Below are positions 9,003 through 19,594 of a stretch of DNA of 64,000 bases, piece by piece (position 1 is the stretch's first letter; each line of letters starts with the position of its first letter). The notes under the pieces are model-generated. The model did no database searches, was not told the origin of the DNA, and was given only the letters and a program-made list of their open reading frames with translations. The DNA comes from Euglena gracilis. Its lineage: Eukaryota; Euglenida; Euglenophyceae; Euglenales. The stretch spans positions 24,230,743 to 24,294,742 of the forward strand of contig CP154956.1 in NCBI GenBank assembly GCA_039621445.1, given 5' to 3'. A program made the position numbers and the translations under genes.

Positions 9003-10805
9003 CGTGGCATTTTTGACAGATCCCCTCCGCAAGAAGGACAACGGGGTGCGACCGGTAGCGGTGGGGGAGACCATTCGACGCCTGGTGGGAAAAGCGCTGC
9101 TCCAGACACCAAATGCACGGTCGGAGGTCGCTACCCTCGCCCCCACACAGGTCGGGGTAGGGGTACGCAATGCGGCCGAAGCCGTCGCCTTGGGCATGCA
9201 ACACCTTGTCAGTCGGCTGGGGGACACATCGCCCTGGGTATCTCTCCAGGTGGACTACTCCAACGCATTCAACACAGTGGACCGCTCGGGCAACAGTGGA
9301 CCGCGGGGCATTCAACCATAACGCGGAAGGATATGAAACACGCACCCCCAGCTTGTTCAAATTCCTTAGGTTTGCCTAGAGTGGGCCCGTACCCCTCTTC
9401 TGCGGCGGCCGGTCCATCCTATCACAACGGGGGACACACCAAGGCTGCCCTCTGGGCCCCATTGGGTTCGCCCTGGCACTAAAGCCCCTACTGGAGCAGA
9501 TTACCAGGGACGGCCAGCTACAGTGGAACAGCTGGTACCTGGACGACGGCCTTTTGGTCGGGACTCCGGACAGGGTTGAACACTGCCTACGTTTCCTGCT
9601 ACAAGAGTCCCACCGTGTAGGTCTCGGCCTGAACCTGCGAAAATGCGTCCTGTGGGGCCCGGGAGCAAAAAGTACACCCAGCTGCGACAGATTGCAAGTT
9701 GTCCCTTGGACACCAGGGGAGGGCATTACTGTCCTCGGCATCCCAGTTGACCACCCAGCATCTTCAGACACCACCAAGACTGCGTGGGAAGACGCTGCCG
9801 CCAAAATCGAGAAGGCCGCTTCCACGATAACTTCCCTGACCGACGCACAGGTAGCGCATCATCTGCTGCGGAGCTGCCTGGACGGCTGCAAGGTGAACCA
9901 TCTCCTTCGTGCGTCCAACTCCTATGGCAGCCAAGACCAAGTAAGAAGCTGCTCGGAGGCGATCATGAACGCCTTCGAGGACGTACTGGGCACGGCGCTC
10001 AACTCGCAACAGCGGTCACCGGCCTCGCTGCCCCTGTCAAGTGGCGGCTGCGGACTCCGCATACCATCATACACTCAACCCGCCGCAAGGATTTCATGCC
10101 TCGCAGACTTCTATTCAGACGGCGCCCGGCGGGTGGGAGTGCCCGACTACGCAGTCAGCCCGCAGCTTTCTTTGGTCACACCTGTATTGGACGACCTCAG
10201 GGGCAGGCTTGGAGCCAACCATGCCACTGTGACCACCTTCCTGAACAACCCACAACGAATCGCGTCCGCGGACCAAGAACCTCGGAAACAAAAGTGGTGG
10301 AATTATGAGCTGGGCAAAAAGGCAATGGACAACCTGGTAGACCAGGCTCGGCCCCGGGACCAGAACCGCCTGCTGGAACAGGCCACGGGTTTCGGACACG
10401 GCTGGATGGCGGCTGCCCCCTCGAACAACTCTCACACCACCTTCTCCAGCGAAGACTATACCCTGGGACTAAAATGGTGGTTGGGCCTCCCAGTGCTGAC
10501 GGATATCAGCCAGCCGTGCACAGGCTGCGGCCAACCCCTGGACAAGGAGGGCGACCACCTCCTCTGTTGTCGGAGGAACAACTTCGCAACCCGCCACAAC
10601 GCTGTACAGGACGCACTGTTTCAAACCCTGTCCAACAGCGGTCAGCGGGTGCAGAAGGAAGTTAACGACGGCCCGAGACAGTCACCTCCGCCCAGCGGAC
10701 CTCCTGCTTGACTGCTGGTCAGAAGGGAAGCCAACGGCGCTGGACGTCACCGTCTGCCACGGATGGCAAACCACAGAACACAATGCCACCCGCGAGCGCT
10801 GGACA
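9003..10805 (+). pseudogene. RT plus restriction-like endonuclease ORF of copy C
   Basis: The RT motifs run in order: PLRKKDNGVRPVAVGETIRR (fingers, ~9,022), LQVDYSNAFNTVDR (palm A, ~9,248), GTHQGCPLGPIGFA (B, ~9,430) and WYLDDG (C, 9,534-9,550), followed by LNLRKCVLWGP. A thumb/linker follows. The zinc-binding CTGCG...GDHLLCC leads to RHN and the endonuclease core LDVTV with HGW (10,516-10,770). Breaks are a frame change near 9,300, a TAG at 9,378 where the related copy B has tyrosine, and another frame change near 10,670. The protein would copy its own mRNA into DNA at a nick made by the endonuclease. This copy is dead. Confidence 0.8.
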
Positions 10806-10812
10806 GTACGCA

Positions 10813-10968
10813 TCAATTCCTCTGCACCTCTGCATGGTTCCACATCCGCTGGACCACGGGGATCATCTCTGCGTCGCATTCACTACAAGTAGCACGAGTG
10901 CGCCCATAACACAGGTGATATTTCACGAAGTAATGCCAAACACCATGTGCAGGTCTTCCACCAGGCAT
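10813..10968 (-). pseudogene. BED zinc finger, N-terminus of a hAT transposase
   Basis: From the ATG at 10966-10968 the minus strand reads MPGGRPAHGVWHYFVKYH..., then ATCSECDAEM and VVQRMWNH: the BED pattern (aromatic W-x2-F, C-x2-C, late H). BED domains bind DNA in hAT transposases. A pyrimidine-rich ...CCTTTTCAG lies four bases before the ATG, a possible 3' splice site. Nothing of the DDE part follows; it ends where RLE copy C begins. Confidence 0.6.
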
Positions 10969-11389
10969 TGTGCTGAAAAGGATAAAATATAAGAGGGCGG
11001 GATTTTTTATAAGAGGCGGGATACATGAGTTAGGAATCAGCTGCCTTCCGCGATCAGAATGTTTGGAAACCGCGGCCAGACTAATTGAACCAAAAAACAA
11101 GCAAATCACACCTTGCAACGAATGGACCAAGTCTACAAAGACGTCCAAACCCTTACCTCACCGAAAACAGAGCCTTCCCTGCGCCAACTCCCCAAAACCA
11201 AAACTTGTCGCAGCCACAACCTCAACACCCAACAGTCCCCATGGCCGTTCCATTGAACCTTCCCTGCCGCTGTACACTTTCCTCTCACACTCGCTATCCC
11301 CCATCCGAACTGTGCCCTTCACCGCCGTTCTACTTCACCCTCGCCTCTCCCCCCTCCCACCTTGAGAACTTGCTATGTGCATTACTCTC

Positions 11390-11517
11390 ACCCGCACAGG
11401 ACTTCGGCTCGGAGTGATCCTCCTACTCTGTACATAGCCCTCCTCCCCTGAACTCTTCAAATCCAGTAGGCTGTGCCACTGGTCGGTGGATTCGGTTCGC
11501 CCCACCACCGTTCCTTC
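11390..11517 (+). repeat. Conserved RLE 3' end
   Basis: Contains TCTGTACATAGC, then CAGTAGGCTGTGCCACTGGT, CGGTGGATTCGG and TTCGCCCCACCACCG. The same block occurs inverted at 18,790-18,900, 19,455-19,560 and 50,436-50,545. It probably holds the RNA signal that the element's RT recognises. Confidence 0.75.
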
Positions 11518-11519
11518 CA

Positions 11520-11680
11520 ACTCTGGTGCCAGACCTCCTCCTCCTCTTTCAGATCCTCAACAAAGAATCCAGCCAGACCTCCTCCTCCTCTAAATCCCCC
11601 CAGCCCGCCGTGGCTGGCCATGGCTGGCCAGACCTCCTCCTTTTTTTTGCCAGCCAGCCAGCCGCGGCTAGCCGCGGCTA
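11520..11680. repeat. GGAGGAGGTCTGGCTGGCC-type repeat
   Basis: On the minus strand, GAGGAGGAGGTCTGG is repeated and alternates with CCAGCCGCGGCTAGCC blocks and an A-run. The same material occurs at 44,275-44,420. In both places it lies at the same point of a hAT transposase gene. Confidence 0.6.
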
Positions 11681-12718
11681 GCCAGATACCCCAGCTCCGC
11701 GGCTTCTGCTGGCTGCGGAGGTAGGCAGTGAGGCAATGGCTATTCCTAACCATCTTCAGCACCGCCATTGCTCTTTCGAGCACTTCCTTGCGTCCTTTGT
11801 TATTGAAGAGGTCCTTGCCATACCATTGCTTAGCGACCCCCGGGGGGGGGAGGGGGGGTCACTTTTCACTCCGAAAAAACCAGTCAGTGGGGGGTGGGGT
11901 GGGACATGTGTTAAGCAATGGTCTGGTCCTTGCAGACGAGGTGGAGGAGGTGAGCTTGGCAGCCGTACTGCCATATGGGGAAGGGGTCCTGCAAATTTGT
12001 CACACTTGTCGTGCGGCTGTTCTCCATGCTCTTCGCGTTGTCAGTCACCACTGCGCATACCCGGCAGCCCAGCTCCATCTGTGCTTTGTGGACGGCTTGC
12101 ATTGTCCATGTCCGCATCTGGATAGCGTCATGCGGAACGCCGGTAGTGTCAAGGACATCCAAGAGATGCTGGCCCACGGCCATTCCCAGGATGGGCTTGT
12201 TCGCGGCCCCAGTCCATGCATCTATCGTAAGGTTTGGTAGGTACCCTGCAGCTGGCCTTTCAATGCCTGCCGCTCGTCGGCGTACACCTCTGCCAGCAGA
12301 TCACCACCAATTCTTCGTGGGGTTGGAAAAGGAAAGCCGGAGGCGTTGCCCTGCCGGTTGAAGTAGAAAACATTCAAACTTCACTTGAAAATGAAATAGG
12401 GGCGGAATAGGCAGATAAACGACCGGGAGACACAACGGTAAGCAATTTGTGTAAATGAGGATCACTCGCAGCAGAAAACGGTAGGTTCAAACTGCACATA
12501 GCGCGCGCCAGCAGCTTGTCCAGGCGGCCGCTGCCTGAGAAGGACAGGGGCGCTTGCTTGACCTGTGGCAAAACTGACGCACACTTGTTTTTGTGGCGTT
12601 GCATCCTTGGAACCACGGGGGATACCATTTGCCCGCATCTTCTGCACTGAGCTCTTCCGCCGACCGCTCTGTCATACTCCAGCCATATCTCGTTGGATGG
12701 GCGGCCAACCCTGGGCAT
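11660..12718 (-). pseudogene. hAT transposase, first two thirds, frameshifted
   Basis: The start ATG is at 12716-12718. An N-terminal BED zinc finger follows (W-x2-Y, AQCRRCGQMV, RMQRHKNKC), then PFSAASDPHLHKLL and a frame change near 12,374. Next come GGDLLAEVYADERQ, another frame change, LTIDAWTGAANKPILGMAV (around 12,205) and VVTDNAKSMEN...YGCQAHLLHLVCKD, which is the DUF659/hAT core with the first catalytic aspartates. A small insertion (about 11,835-11,912) bounded by inverted ACCATTGCTTA / TAAGCAATGGT interrupts it. AMAVLKMVRNSH resumes before the G/A-rich repeat. The C-terminal dimerisation domain is missing. The ATG is preceded by TTTCTTTCATTCCACAG, a likely 3' splice site. Confidence 0.75.
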
Positions 12719-12729
12719 TGGACCCCTGT

Positions 12730-14964
12730 GGAATGAAAGAAATGCCACGAAACGTCGTCGTGGTTGGGTGCTCCACCGGAAAGCCGAGGACTCGCAAGCC
12801 TTGCCCGGGATCCCATGGGACACGGGGAATGGAGCCGAGGACTTGATGGGCCACCAATGTTTGGTCCAACTGGGCTGGGCCCCAGAGGCGACACTTCTGT
12901 AGGTTGAGCCGGACACCCACATTGATGCTGCTCGCCTGGATGATTGCCAAGGCCGAAGCCAGCGCCTCCGGTGTCCCAACAAGATGCCCGTCATCCAGGT
13001 ACCACACATTCATTGTCAAGTCACTCGGGAGCGCCATCACCACATCTTGCCAAGTCAGGGCGAAGAAGAGGGGACCAAAGGATCTCCTTGTTGCACCCCT
13101 TGTTCACTGGACATTTTGTGGCCTTGGAGGTACAATGCAGAGTGAGAAGCATACGACAATCGGGCCCACGCTTCCAGCTCTGGGGCCCGCTTGCGTACTG
13201 CATTCAGGAGCGCTTGCCGATCAATGGCATTGAATGCGTTCTGCAGATCCACTTGCAGGACTGCCCAATCATTACCGCCTGCTTCCACCAGTGCCTGCAA
13301 TACCTGTGCAATCGTCTCGCATGCCCCTTTCGTTGCAACGCCGCACTGCTTGGGGTGTAATTCTGCTGCACGTTGCTTCACACAGGTCGAATTCATCGCA
13401 AACTTGCCAACAAACCGACGGATTGTGTTTCCCACTGCAATGGGTCGCACATTCACGTCACCTGCTGGCCCGTCCTTCCGCAATGGAATCAGGCATGCCG
13501 AGGAGATGAACTGCATTGATGGCATTGGTAATGACCCCTCCAGCGCCGCCTTTGTGAATGTGCTCAAAGTAGAAAGCACCTGGGATGCAGCCCCCGCATC
13601 CAGTCGCACCACGTCTTGTAGATGTTGTGGCCGCAGACCGTCAGGCCCGGCTGCTGCAGCCTTCGGAAAGGACAACAATGTTTCCCGAAGGAAATGGTTC
13701 AGGTCATGTTGTTCTTGGCTGGAAGCCTCCTTGGGGAACGGAAAGGGCTTGGAGACTGGCTCTGTGCACGCAACTTCTGGTCTTCTCGGGTGCATTTCTC
13801 TCAGCTTTGCTTGCACATTCAAGTCAAATGCATCATGCAACCCATCAGACATCAGGTGTCGGACAGCCTTGCCAATTGCACCATCGTCCATAAGGCCGCG
13901 CAACGTGTTTGAGAATGGGACTTCTTGCAATCTTTCCACCTTGTCGTTCAAGGTCATGGTGGATATGCCCCTCTGCTTCTTGCGGTCTGGTCGCGGCAGG
14001 CCCTGGCAGAAGTCTTCCCACAAGGTAGCCTTGTCTCCTGCATGGAAACGGTCAACCCGGGAGCGAATGAGTTGTGCCGCTTGCCCTTTGTGGCCTTTGC
14101 CACCTCTTGGGGACCACAGCGTCACCTTTTGGAAGATGGCCCAGTCTCTCAATGCTTCCCACGATCTTTCATAGCAAAGTCGGTGCTGCACTCCGGCACA
14201 TGCCATACCCCAAAGAGGGATTGCCGCACGCGGGATATGGCGGAACAATGGTCTCACCTTGGACATAATTTCATGGATTGCGGCCGACATGCCAGGATTC
14301 GGAGACTCCAAGGGGGTGATGCGATTGCTGTGCGACGTTGACGAGGACGCAGCTCGGCTCGGTGGCGGGTGGGCTGGCGATGGCAAGCGGGATGGCGTTG
14401 CTCCGCTCGCACGGGAAAGCAATTCTCCCCTGCGCGCCGCTTGCCTTTGGGGAGGAGTCGCAGACAATGCCCACACACCCAGCGCTGTGCATGTAGTAGC
14501 CACACGGAGGTTGGGATTTCACCTGCAGCGACGTGTACCATGGATACGTGATTGATTGAAAGACGCTTGGCGTTCCATCCTTGGAAGCCATGTCGCAAAG
14601 ACTTGCAACAATGCGGAAATGGGCAGTAGAAAACGCCATTCTCATCTTGATCAGAGTCTGATGACCCACACTCCGGTTCGGCTCGTCGCTTTCGGTTGCG
14701 GTGAATTGGTGGTGCCGTGGTTTGAGCTGATGAGGAAGCAGGTGGTGGTGGTGGTGGGATTGGAGCGAGGTGGATGACACTGGAAGAGTGGTTGGCAACC
14801 ATAAATGCTGCACCCGGATCATGGAGGGATGCGGCTGGGGAGTCCGGCCCGGGGTTGGGTTGAACGTCTCCATCACAGCACAAATCGTGTGACCAGGACT
14901 TGATGTTGTGGGCTGGCAATGGAAGGAGGACCGCGGGGGAGAGGCCGGCAGAGGGGACTGACAT
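12730..14964 (-). pseudogene. RLE-type non-LTR retrotransposon ORF, other subfamily (copy E)
   Basis: It opens at 14964. CDGDVQPNPGP (14845-14877) is a 2A-like motif with D-x-Q-x-NPGP. A C2H2-like finger follows (CPFPHCCKS...HVSMVH), then CGHC near 14,480 and a frame change near 14,400. The next frame (14,503-13,055) carries a conserved region ending in the RT: PDGLRPQHLQDVV, LIPLRKDG...VNVRPIAVGNTIRR, VLQVDLQNAFNAIDRQ and GVQQGDPL. After a further frame change comes WYLDDGHLVG (12,985-13,004), then LNLQKCRLWGP. Sequence similarity to the family stops near 12,750 where the hAT gene begins, so thumb and endonuclease are lost. Length otherwise fits the family. Confidence 0.8.
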
Positions 14965-15105
14965 GATCCTAATTAAAGTCGCGGTTACTGGTGTATAATA
15001 ATCGACAATTTTCTGCGTTTGTCGAAAATTCTTGAGGGATTTAAATCAGGTGTCCAAAATTACCCGATTTAAATTGCTTTTTGACAATCCCTGGTCACAC
15101 GTGAC
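14965..15105. other. No gene; A/T-rich spacer
   Basis: Contains two ATTTAAAT blocks (15,037-15,075) in loose inverted arrangement. No gene is seen. Confidence 0.4.
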
Positions 15106-15202
15106 CCTACGATCCCCGATCGCCAGATCCGCGACAGTAAATTAGGTATTGGCACTGTCCATCCCCTGTTCTGCAGTGTATTTTTCACGAAAGGAAGTAC
15201 AC
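15106..15202 (+). repeat. Repeat A1
   Basis: Begins CCTACGATCCCCGATCGCCA and ends CACGAAAGGAAGTACAC. It differs from A2 at one position (C for T in GGCACTGTCC). Confidence 0.9.
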
Positions 15203-15689
15203 CAAGTACACCAAGCAGTGGAATACGTTTGGAAAGGTTATCCTGAAGTTGAGGAATGGATGATACCGTTCATGAACACCTGGAGCCGATGATCAAGTTG
15301 GAAGTTCAAGTTCCAAAACAAAAAACCTGCTGTCCAGTTCGAGATCAGAACACTACTACCGGGGGGATTAAAATACGGCTCTGTAGTAATACCGAATGGA
15401 TTAATATCGCTCTTTAATAAAGCCTGCAAGACGCCTGATCGTTACGCCGTGAGACAGAAAAAACCCACTCCGCGATCCAGATTAATTTTTGCCTGATCCT
15501 AATTCCGGCCGCCATGCCAGAAAAATGCCCAGATCGCCAGTTATGGAAACTCGCCCAGGAGCGGAATTAATCCAATCGGTAATTAATGCTGCGCGGTATT
15601 TTCATCCCTCCGGTAGCTGGCTGTTTGACTTGCAGACGAAATTTGACAAGAAGATGATGATCATTAAATTGGTTCTGCTGCTGTTCACC

Positions 15690-16740
15690 TTCACCAACTC
15701 TTGGCAGGTGAATTCCCCCTCTCCCTCTCTCCCCTCCTGGCCCCCCTCCTGTCACTGCACTCCCTGGGCTAGTGTTGTCCTTACACGATGCCTTGCTTTT
15801 CCTTCCCCCAACAAAATCATTTGACAGCACATCCACACCCAGCGACCCAACATTCACCCACAAACCTTTCATCATCCAAATTTCTCCCCCACACCCCCCT
15901 TCCCCATTTCACTGCCAAATGCCCCCCTCCTTTCACTTCCGCATCTGGGACATTCCTCCACCACTCCCAGTGGAATCTTACCGACCACTGTTGCAAAAAA
16001 TCTCCCCTTCCCATTTTCACACCTTCCCCCCCAACATTCCTGCGCCATTTGCCATACCCCTCCCCTTGTCCCATGTGTTCCCCCGGGGACCTTGGGTGCA
16101 CTTTCTCCCCATTCCTCCCAAACCCAAAAATTTTTCTGGGGTTTTCCTTCCCTAAACACCACCACATGGCAAAAATGGGCATCTCTGGTCCTGACTGCAC
16201 AAAAGACAAACCCCACACACCTCCCTGAACCTTTCCAGGCAAAGCCCTACACTTTCCCGAACAATAAATGGATTCTTCTCTGCGGTGACATTCAGCCCAA
16301 CCCCGGGCCAGTGTCCTCAGCCAACTGCCCTTTTCAAACACCTATCCGCCGGAAACTGACACCTTGGGCGTGGTCACGCGGCACCTGGGACGTCTTCCCC
16401 CAGCAGGACAAGTACCAGCCCACAACCTTGGTGCACTGTCCACCCTCACATGGGACAACCTGCCTCGGCCTACGCTGCTGCCCGGCCGCACCAGCCCCCC
16501 GCACGCAATCATGGCTGCTCACCCCTTCAACAACTCTTCCCTTCCAAGATATCTAGGCCCGCCGCCCCCTCTCCCCGAATGGCAATTGGCCTACCACCGC
16601 ACTCACTACCCCAGCCGGCTGCATCCCCACGGACGTCTACCCTTCGCCGCCTCTCGAAAAGTCAAGGAGACGAGAACGACCATCCACCCTCCCGGGCCTA
16701 GCCGGTTGTTTGTCAAAACTTAACCTCCCCCATCCAATAT
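15690..16740 (+). pseudogene. Proline-rich leader ORF region with NPGP motif
   Basis: Pyrimidine-rich sequence codes for Pro/Ser/Thr-rich peptides in more than one frame. In one frame (open 16,092-16,556) ILLCGDIQPNPGP stands at 16275-16310, a 2A-like motif with glutamine where the strict consensus has glutamate. The frame stops at 16,556. I recognise no Gag domain. Position and composition suggest a decayed first ORF of the split-repeat element. Confidence 0.4.
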
Positions 16741-16823
16741 CCAGGAAGTGTATGTACCATATACTCCGGATCATGTTCAATGTCCTCCTAGATCTCTAAA
16801 CTGCATCGCTTCTGCACCTTACC

Positions 16824-18470
16824 ATGGGTCGCCTTATCTCTCTCCTCCTCTCCGTCCTCTCCCTCAACTGGCTTCTTATACTCACCCTGAAATATTACAA
16901 CAATGCCACACGTGCTCCCCCCTCACAAGAACTTGCAGAACGCGGGCTTGGACAACGCGGCTCCTATCCCATCCCGCCCCATATTTGGGACACTGTTGTC
17001 CCCCCCAGCCTCATCCACACCCTCCTCTACAATCCACCACCACCATCTCTTCAGCGACGCCCCTCCCCACTCACTTTTGTCCTTCTCCACTCTTTGGCAC
17101 GGGACAAGTTCCTTCTTCCCCTACCAAGATCTTCGGGGGACTTCCACCCCTCCTCCAACATGGCCTCTTTTATCCACCCCAAAAACAGCAGTAAAGTCAG
17201 CTTTATTGCCGATTTGCGCTGAGCGAACGCATTCTCCAACCCTCCACCATTCCACCTCCCCTCCCTTCCCCAAATCTCCCACACCATTTCCAAATTCCCC
17301 CCCGGCACACTGTGGGCTGCCACCATCGACCTCACCAATTTCTTTTGGAGTCTCGAACTTCCTCCTTCCGCCAAGCACGCCTTCCGCACCTCCTCCTTCT
17401 ACTTCCCCTGCCTTCCCTTCGGCTGGAACATGTCCCCCATACTAGCCCAACTTGCCCTTCAAGACCTTATCCAGAAGGCTGTTTCCTCCCTCCCTTCGAC
17501 GTACACCAATGGAACACACTTCTTCATCTTCACCTACTATGACGACATTCTCGTCCTTGCCCCATCGTCCTCCCTCTGCAACCTCGTGACCGGCACCATC
17601 ACATCTACCCTTCTCTCAAATAACCCCGTCATCTCCCCCAAATCCTCCCTTGTGCCGACACAAGAAATCACTTGGCTAGGCAAGGTCTTCAACCTTTGCA
17701 ACCGGACCATCCAAAACACCCGTGCCACATCCCAAAGGGCTCTTACCCTATGCCTCCTCTGCGCCTATATTCCCCTACATCCTCGTGTAATCGACCGCCT
17801 CACCGGTTACATGCTGTGGTTCCACCGGCCACACCGTGGAACAACCCTGTTCCTCCGGGGATGGTACTTGACAAAGTACACAATTGGCCGGCTCGACCAC
17901 GCCTTTCCAAAACTCCGAAGGGCCCTCTTCCACCTCCTCTTACAAGGCCTCACACCCTGGACCGCTTTCGACCCAATCCCACCTCCCCTCTTCAACCCCC
18001 TCATCTTCGTTGACGCCGCCATCACAACTGAAGGCTGCCAAATCGGTCTTTACTGCCCCACCGTCGGATGCCGAATCCAACGAATCCCCTGCCCAGCCAT
18101 ATCCCAACAACGTGCCGAGCTGCTTGCCTTGGAACAAGCTGTCCACTTCGCCCATAACACTGGTCTCCATCCCTGCACTATTATTGGTGACAACCTTTCC
18201 TCTCTGCACCTCCTTTCACACTTCACTCCCTCCCTCTCGAACCTACCCCTTTGTAAAGACCTCCGCCGTTTACTGAACTTTCTTATACGTACCAAACTCA
18301 TTGCCCACCTACTTTGGTGCCCTTCGTCCCTCCAACCTGCTGACCCGATCTCCCGTTGGAACCTTTCCCCCTACTTATCACTCCCAAACCAATCTGTTGA
18401 AGAACGATTCTCCTCTCTCTGTCGTTCCTTCCATCAATGCCGCCCCATCGGGATCCTTCACGGGTAACGG
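16824..18470 (+). pseudogene. RT-RNase H of the split-repeat retroelement, one in-frame TGA
   Basis: A single frame runs from 16824 to the stop at about 18,468, broken only by TGA at 17220-17222. RT motifs: KVSFIADLR (motif 1/2, just before the TGA), ATIDLTNFFWSLELP (A, ~17,322), LPFGWNMSPILAQ (B, ~17,415) and FTYYDDILVLAPS (C, ~17,530; YYDD where most families have YxDD). RNase H follows: LIFVDAAITTEGC (D, ~18,005), QQRAELLALEQAV (E), IIGDNLSSLHLL (D) and LQPADPISRW (D, ~18,335). The frame ends five bases before repeat B1. No protease, integrase or endonuclease is visible. The TGA could be a lesion or a recoded codon. Confidence 0.7.
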
Positions 18471-18471
18471 T

Positions 18472-18513
18472 GGGTGTGTTGTCCATTCCCATGTGTTCCC
18501 ATGCTTCGCGGAT
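18472..18513 (+). repeat. Repeat B1
   Basis: GGGTGTGTTGTCCATTCCCA ... CTTCGCGGAT, 42 bases, identical to B2 and directly joined to A2. Confidence 0.9.
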
Positions 18514-18610
18514 CCTACGATCCCCGATCGCCAGATCCGCGACAGTAAATTAGGTATTGGCATTGTCCATCCCCTGTTCTGCAGTGTATTTTTCACGAAA
18601 GGAAGTACAC
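18514..18610 (+). repeat. Repeat A2
   Basis: 97 bases, 96 identical to A1 at 15106-15202. Confidence 0.9.
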
Positions 18611-18708
18611 TCTCTACCCCACCTCACCTTGCCACTGATGCTCCATCGTGTCTCCGTTGAGGTGTTTTGTACAATATTTGACCACCTAAGAACGTTGCCG
18701 CCACCTTC

Positions 18709-18750
18709 GGGTGTGTTGTCCATTCCCATGTGTTCCCATGCTTCGCGGAT
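18709..18750 (+). repeat. Repeat B2
   Basis: Second copy of B, followed by T(8)G(9) and then by the 3' end of an RLE element on the other strand. Confidence 0.9.
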
Positions 18751-19059
18751 TTTTTTTGGGGGGGGGTATATGGCTTTTGTGGAAAGATGAGGAACGGTGG
18801 TGGGGCGAACCGAATCCACCGACCAGTGGCACAGCCTACTGGATTTGAGTGTTCAGGGGAGTCGGAGGCTATGTACAGATGGGGCAACCCCATGGTCCGC
18901 CAGAGGTGACAAGTGTGCGGGAGGGAAGCGAGCAAGGCCCGTCTTCCGTATAAGGCGCAGGGGAGGGCAGGGCGGTGCGACCCGTTGTCTGGTTTCGTGG
19001 TGTGGGGGAGGTGGGGGGCGGATGGGTTGTTGTCTTCTGCTTCTTGGCTTGCTTCTGCT

Positions 19060-19170
19060 TTCCTGTTGCCGCCCTCTCTCTTTTCTTCTTCCTTTCTTTT
19101 CTTTCTTCTTCTTTTCTCTCTCTCTCTCTCTCTCTTTTTCCTCCCCCCCCCTTTTTTTCTTTGTTTTTGT
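19060..19170. repeat. CT-rich microsatellite
   Basis: (TC)n and T(n)C(n) runs, including nine consecutive CT units near 19,115, inside the 3' UTR of copy A. Confidence 0.8.
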
Positions 19171-19182
19171 TTTTTGTGGTGG

Positions 19183-19440
19183 TTAACGGAGCAGGTGCTT
19201 GGGTTGCAGGAGGTGGAAAACCTCCCGTAGCAGGGCGCTGGCCACGTTCTGGTAAATCTCCGCCTCCTTGATTTCGCGCTCGGCGCCCTGTTGCCAGGAC
19301 GAGGCACGTTTGGCCACTCTGCTTAGTGTCTTGGCCGTTTCAGGGCCCATGCCGCCCCATGTCCCTAGGGCGAACGGCACCCTGCTTGCTGGCAGGGGAT
19401 GGTGTACTTCTGTTTCTTGGCGTCCTCCCTTCTCTGAAAA
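19183..19440 (-). pseudogene. C-terminal piece of RLE ORF (copy A)
   Basis: Reads ALGTWGGMGPETAKTLSR, then KRASSWQQG, and ends LLREVFHLLQPKHLLR with the stop at 19183-19185. Copies B and D carry the same conserved C-terminus (TWGGLGPE...PKHxLR stop), which fixes the real end of this ORF family. The upstream RT and endonuclease are missing by 5' truncation. Confidence 0.75.
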
Positions 19441-19454
19441 TGAACGGCATATAT

Positions 19455-19589
19455 ACGGTGGTGGGGCGAACCGAGTCCACCGACCAGTGGCACTGCCTAC
19501 TGGGTTTGCCAGAGTTCGAGGGAGGGGGGCTATGTACAGATGGGCGCAGCCCATGGGCAGTGTGGTTGTGTGCGGTGGCAAGGTAGGGG
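19455..19589 (-). mobile_element. 3' terminus of RLE copy B, cut off by the chromovirus
   Basis: The conserved RLE 3' end (GGTGGTGGGGCGAACCGAGT as seen on the plus strand) continues to the chromovirus insertion point at 19,594. The other part of the same element resumes at 36,443 after the duplicated GTAAG. Confidence 0.8.
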
Positions 19590-19594
19590 GTAAG

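Larger units (their letters stand above)
9003..11517 (+). mobile_element. RLE-type non-LTR retrotransposon, 5'-truncated (copy C)
   Basis: The element starts within the RT fingers directly behind a GGTCGCGGGGG tract and ends at the conserved 3' end shared with three other copies (about 11,395-11,517 here, reading towards CGGTTCGCCCCACCACCG). A BED zinc finger piece on the opposite strand (10,813-10,968) replaces the C-terminal part of the ORF. There is no poly-A tail. The family combines an RT with a C-terminal restriction-like endonuclease, as in the R2/NeSL/HERO group. Confidence 0.75.
15106..18750 (+). mobile_element. Retroelement with split direct repeats (DIRS/Ngaro-like order)
   Basis: A1 (15106-15202) and A2 (18514-18610) are 97-base direct repeats with one difference. 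B1 (18472-18513) and B2 (18709-18750) are identical 42-base repeats. B1 abuts A2 exactly. The order A1-genes-B1A2-B2 is the split direct repeat layout of PAT/Ngaro/VIPER elements, in which a circle joining B2 to A1 would recreate B1A2. The genes are a proline-rich leader with a 2A-like motif and an RT-RNase H. I see no tyrosine recombinase, which such elements normally encode, and 98 bases lie between A2 and B2. The element is either non-autonomous or of an undescribed type. Confidence 0.65.
18790..19445 (-). mobile_element. RLE-type non-LTR retrotransposon, 3' end only (copy A)
   Basis: The minus strand runs from a truncated coding end near 19,440 through a 3' UTR to the shared 3' terminus near 18,790. 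The UTR holds a (TC)n/T-rich tract (19,060-19,165). It lies head to tail with the next copy (B), whose 3' end starts only about ten bases further. Confidence 0.75.

Noticed and set aside
15106-18610. Ordinary LTR retrotransposon with 97-base LTRs
   Set aside because: The second repeat pair (B1/B2) with B1 joined to A2 fits split direct repeats better. No primer-binding site follows A1 and no integrase is seen, although short LTRs cannot be fully excluded.
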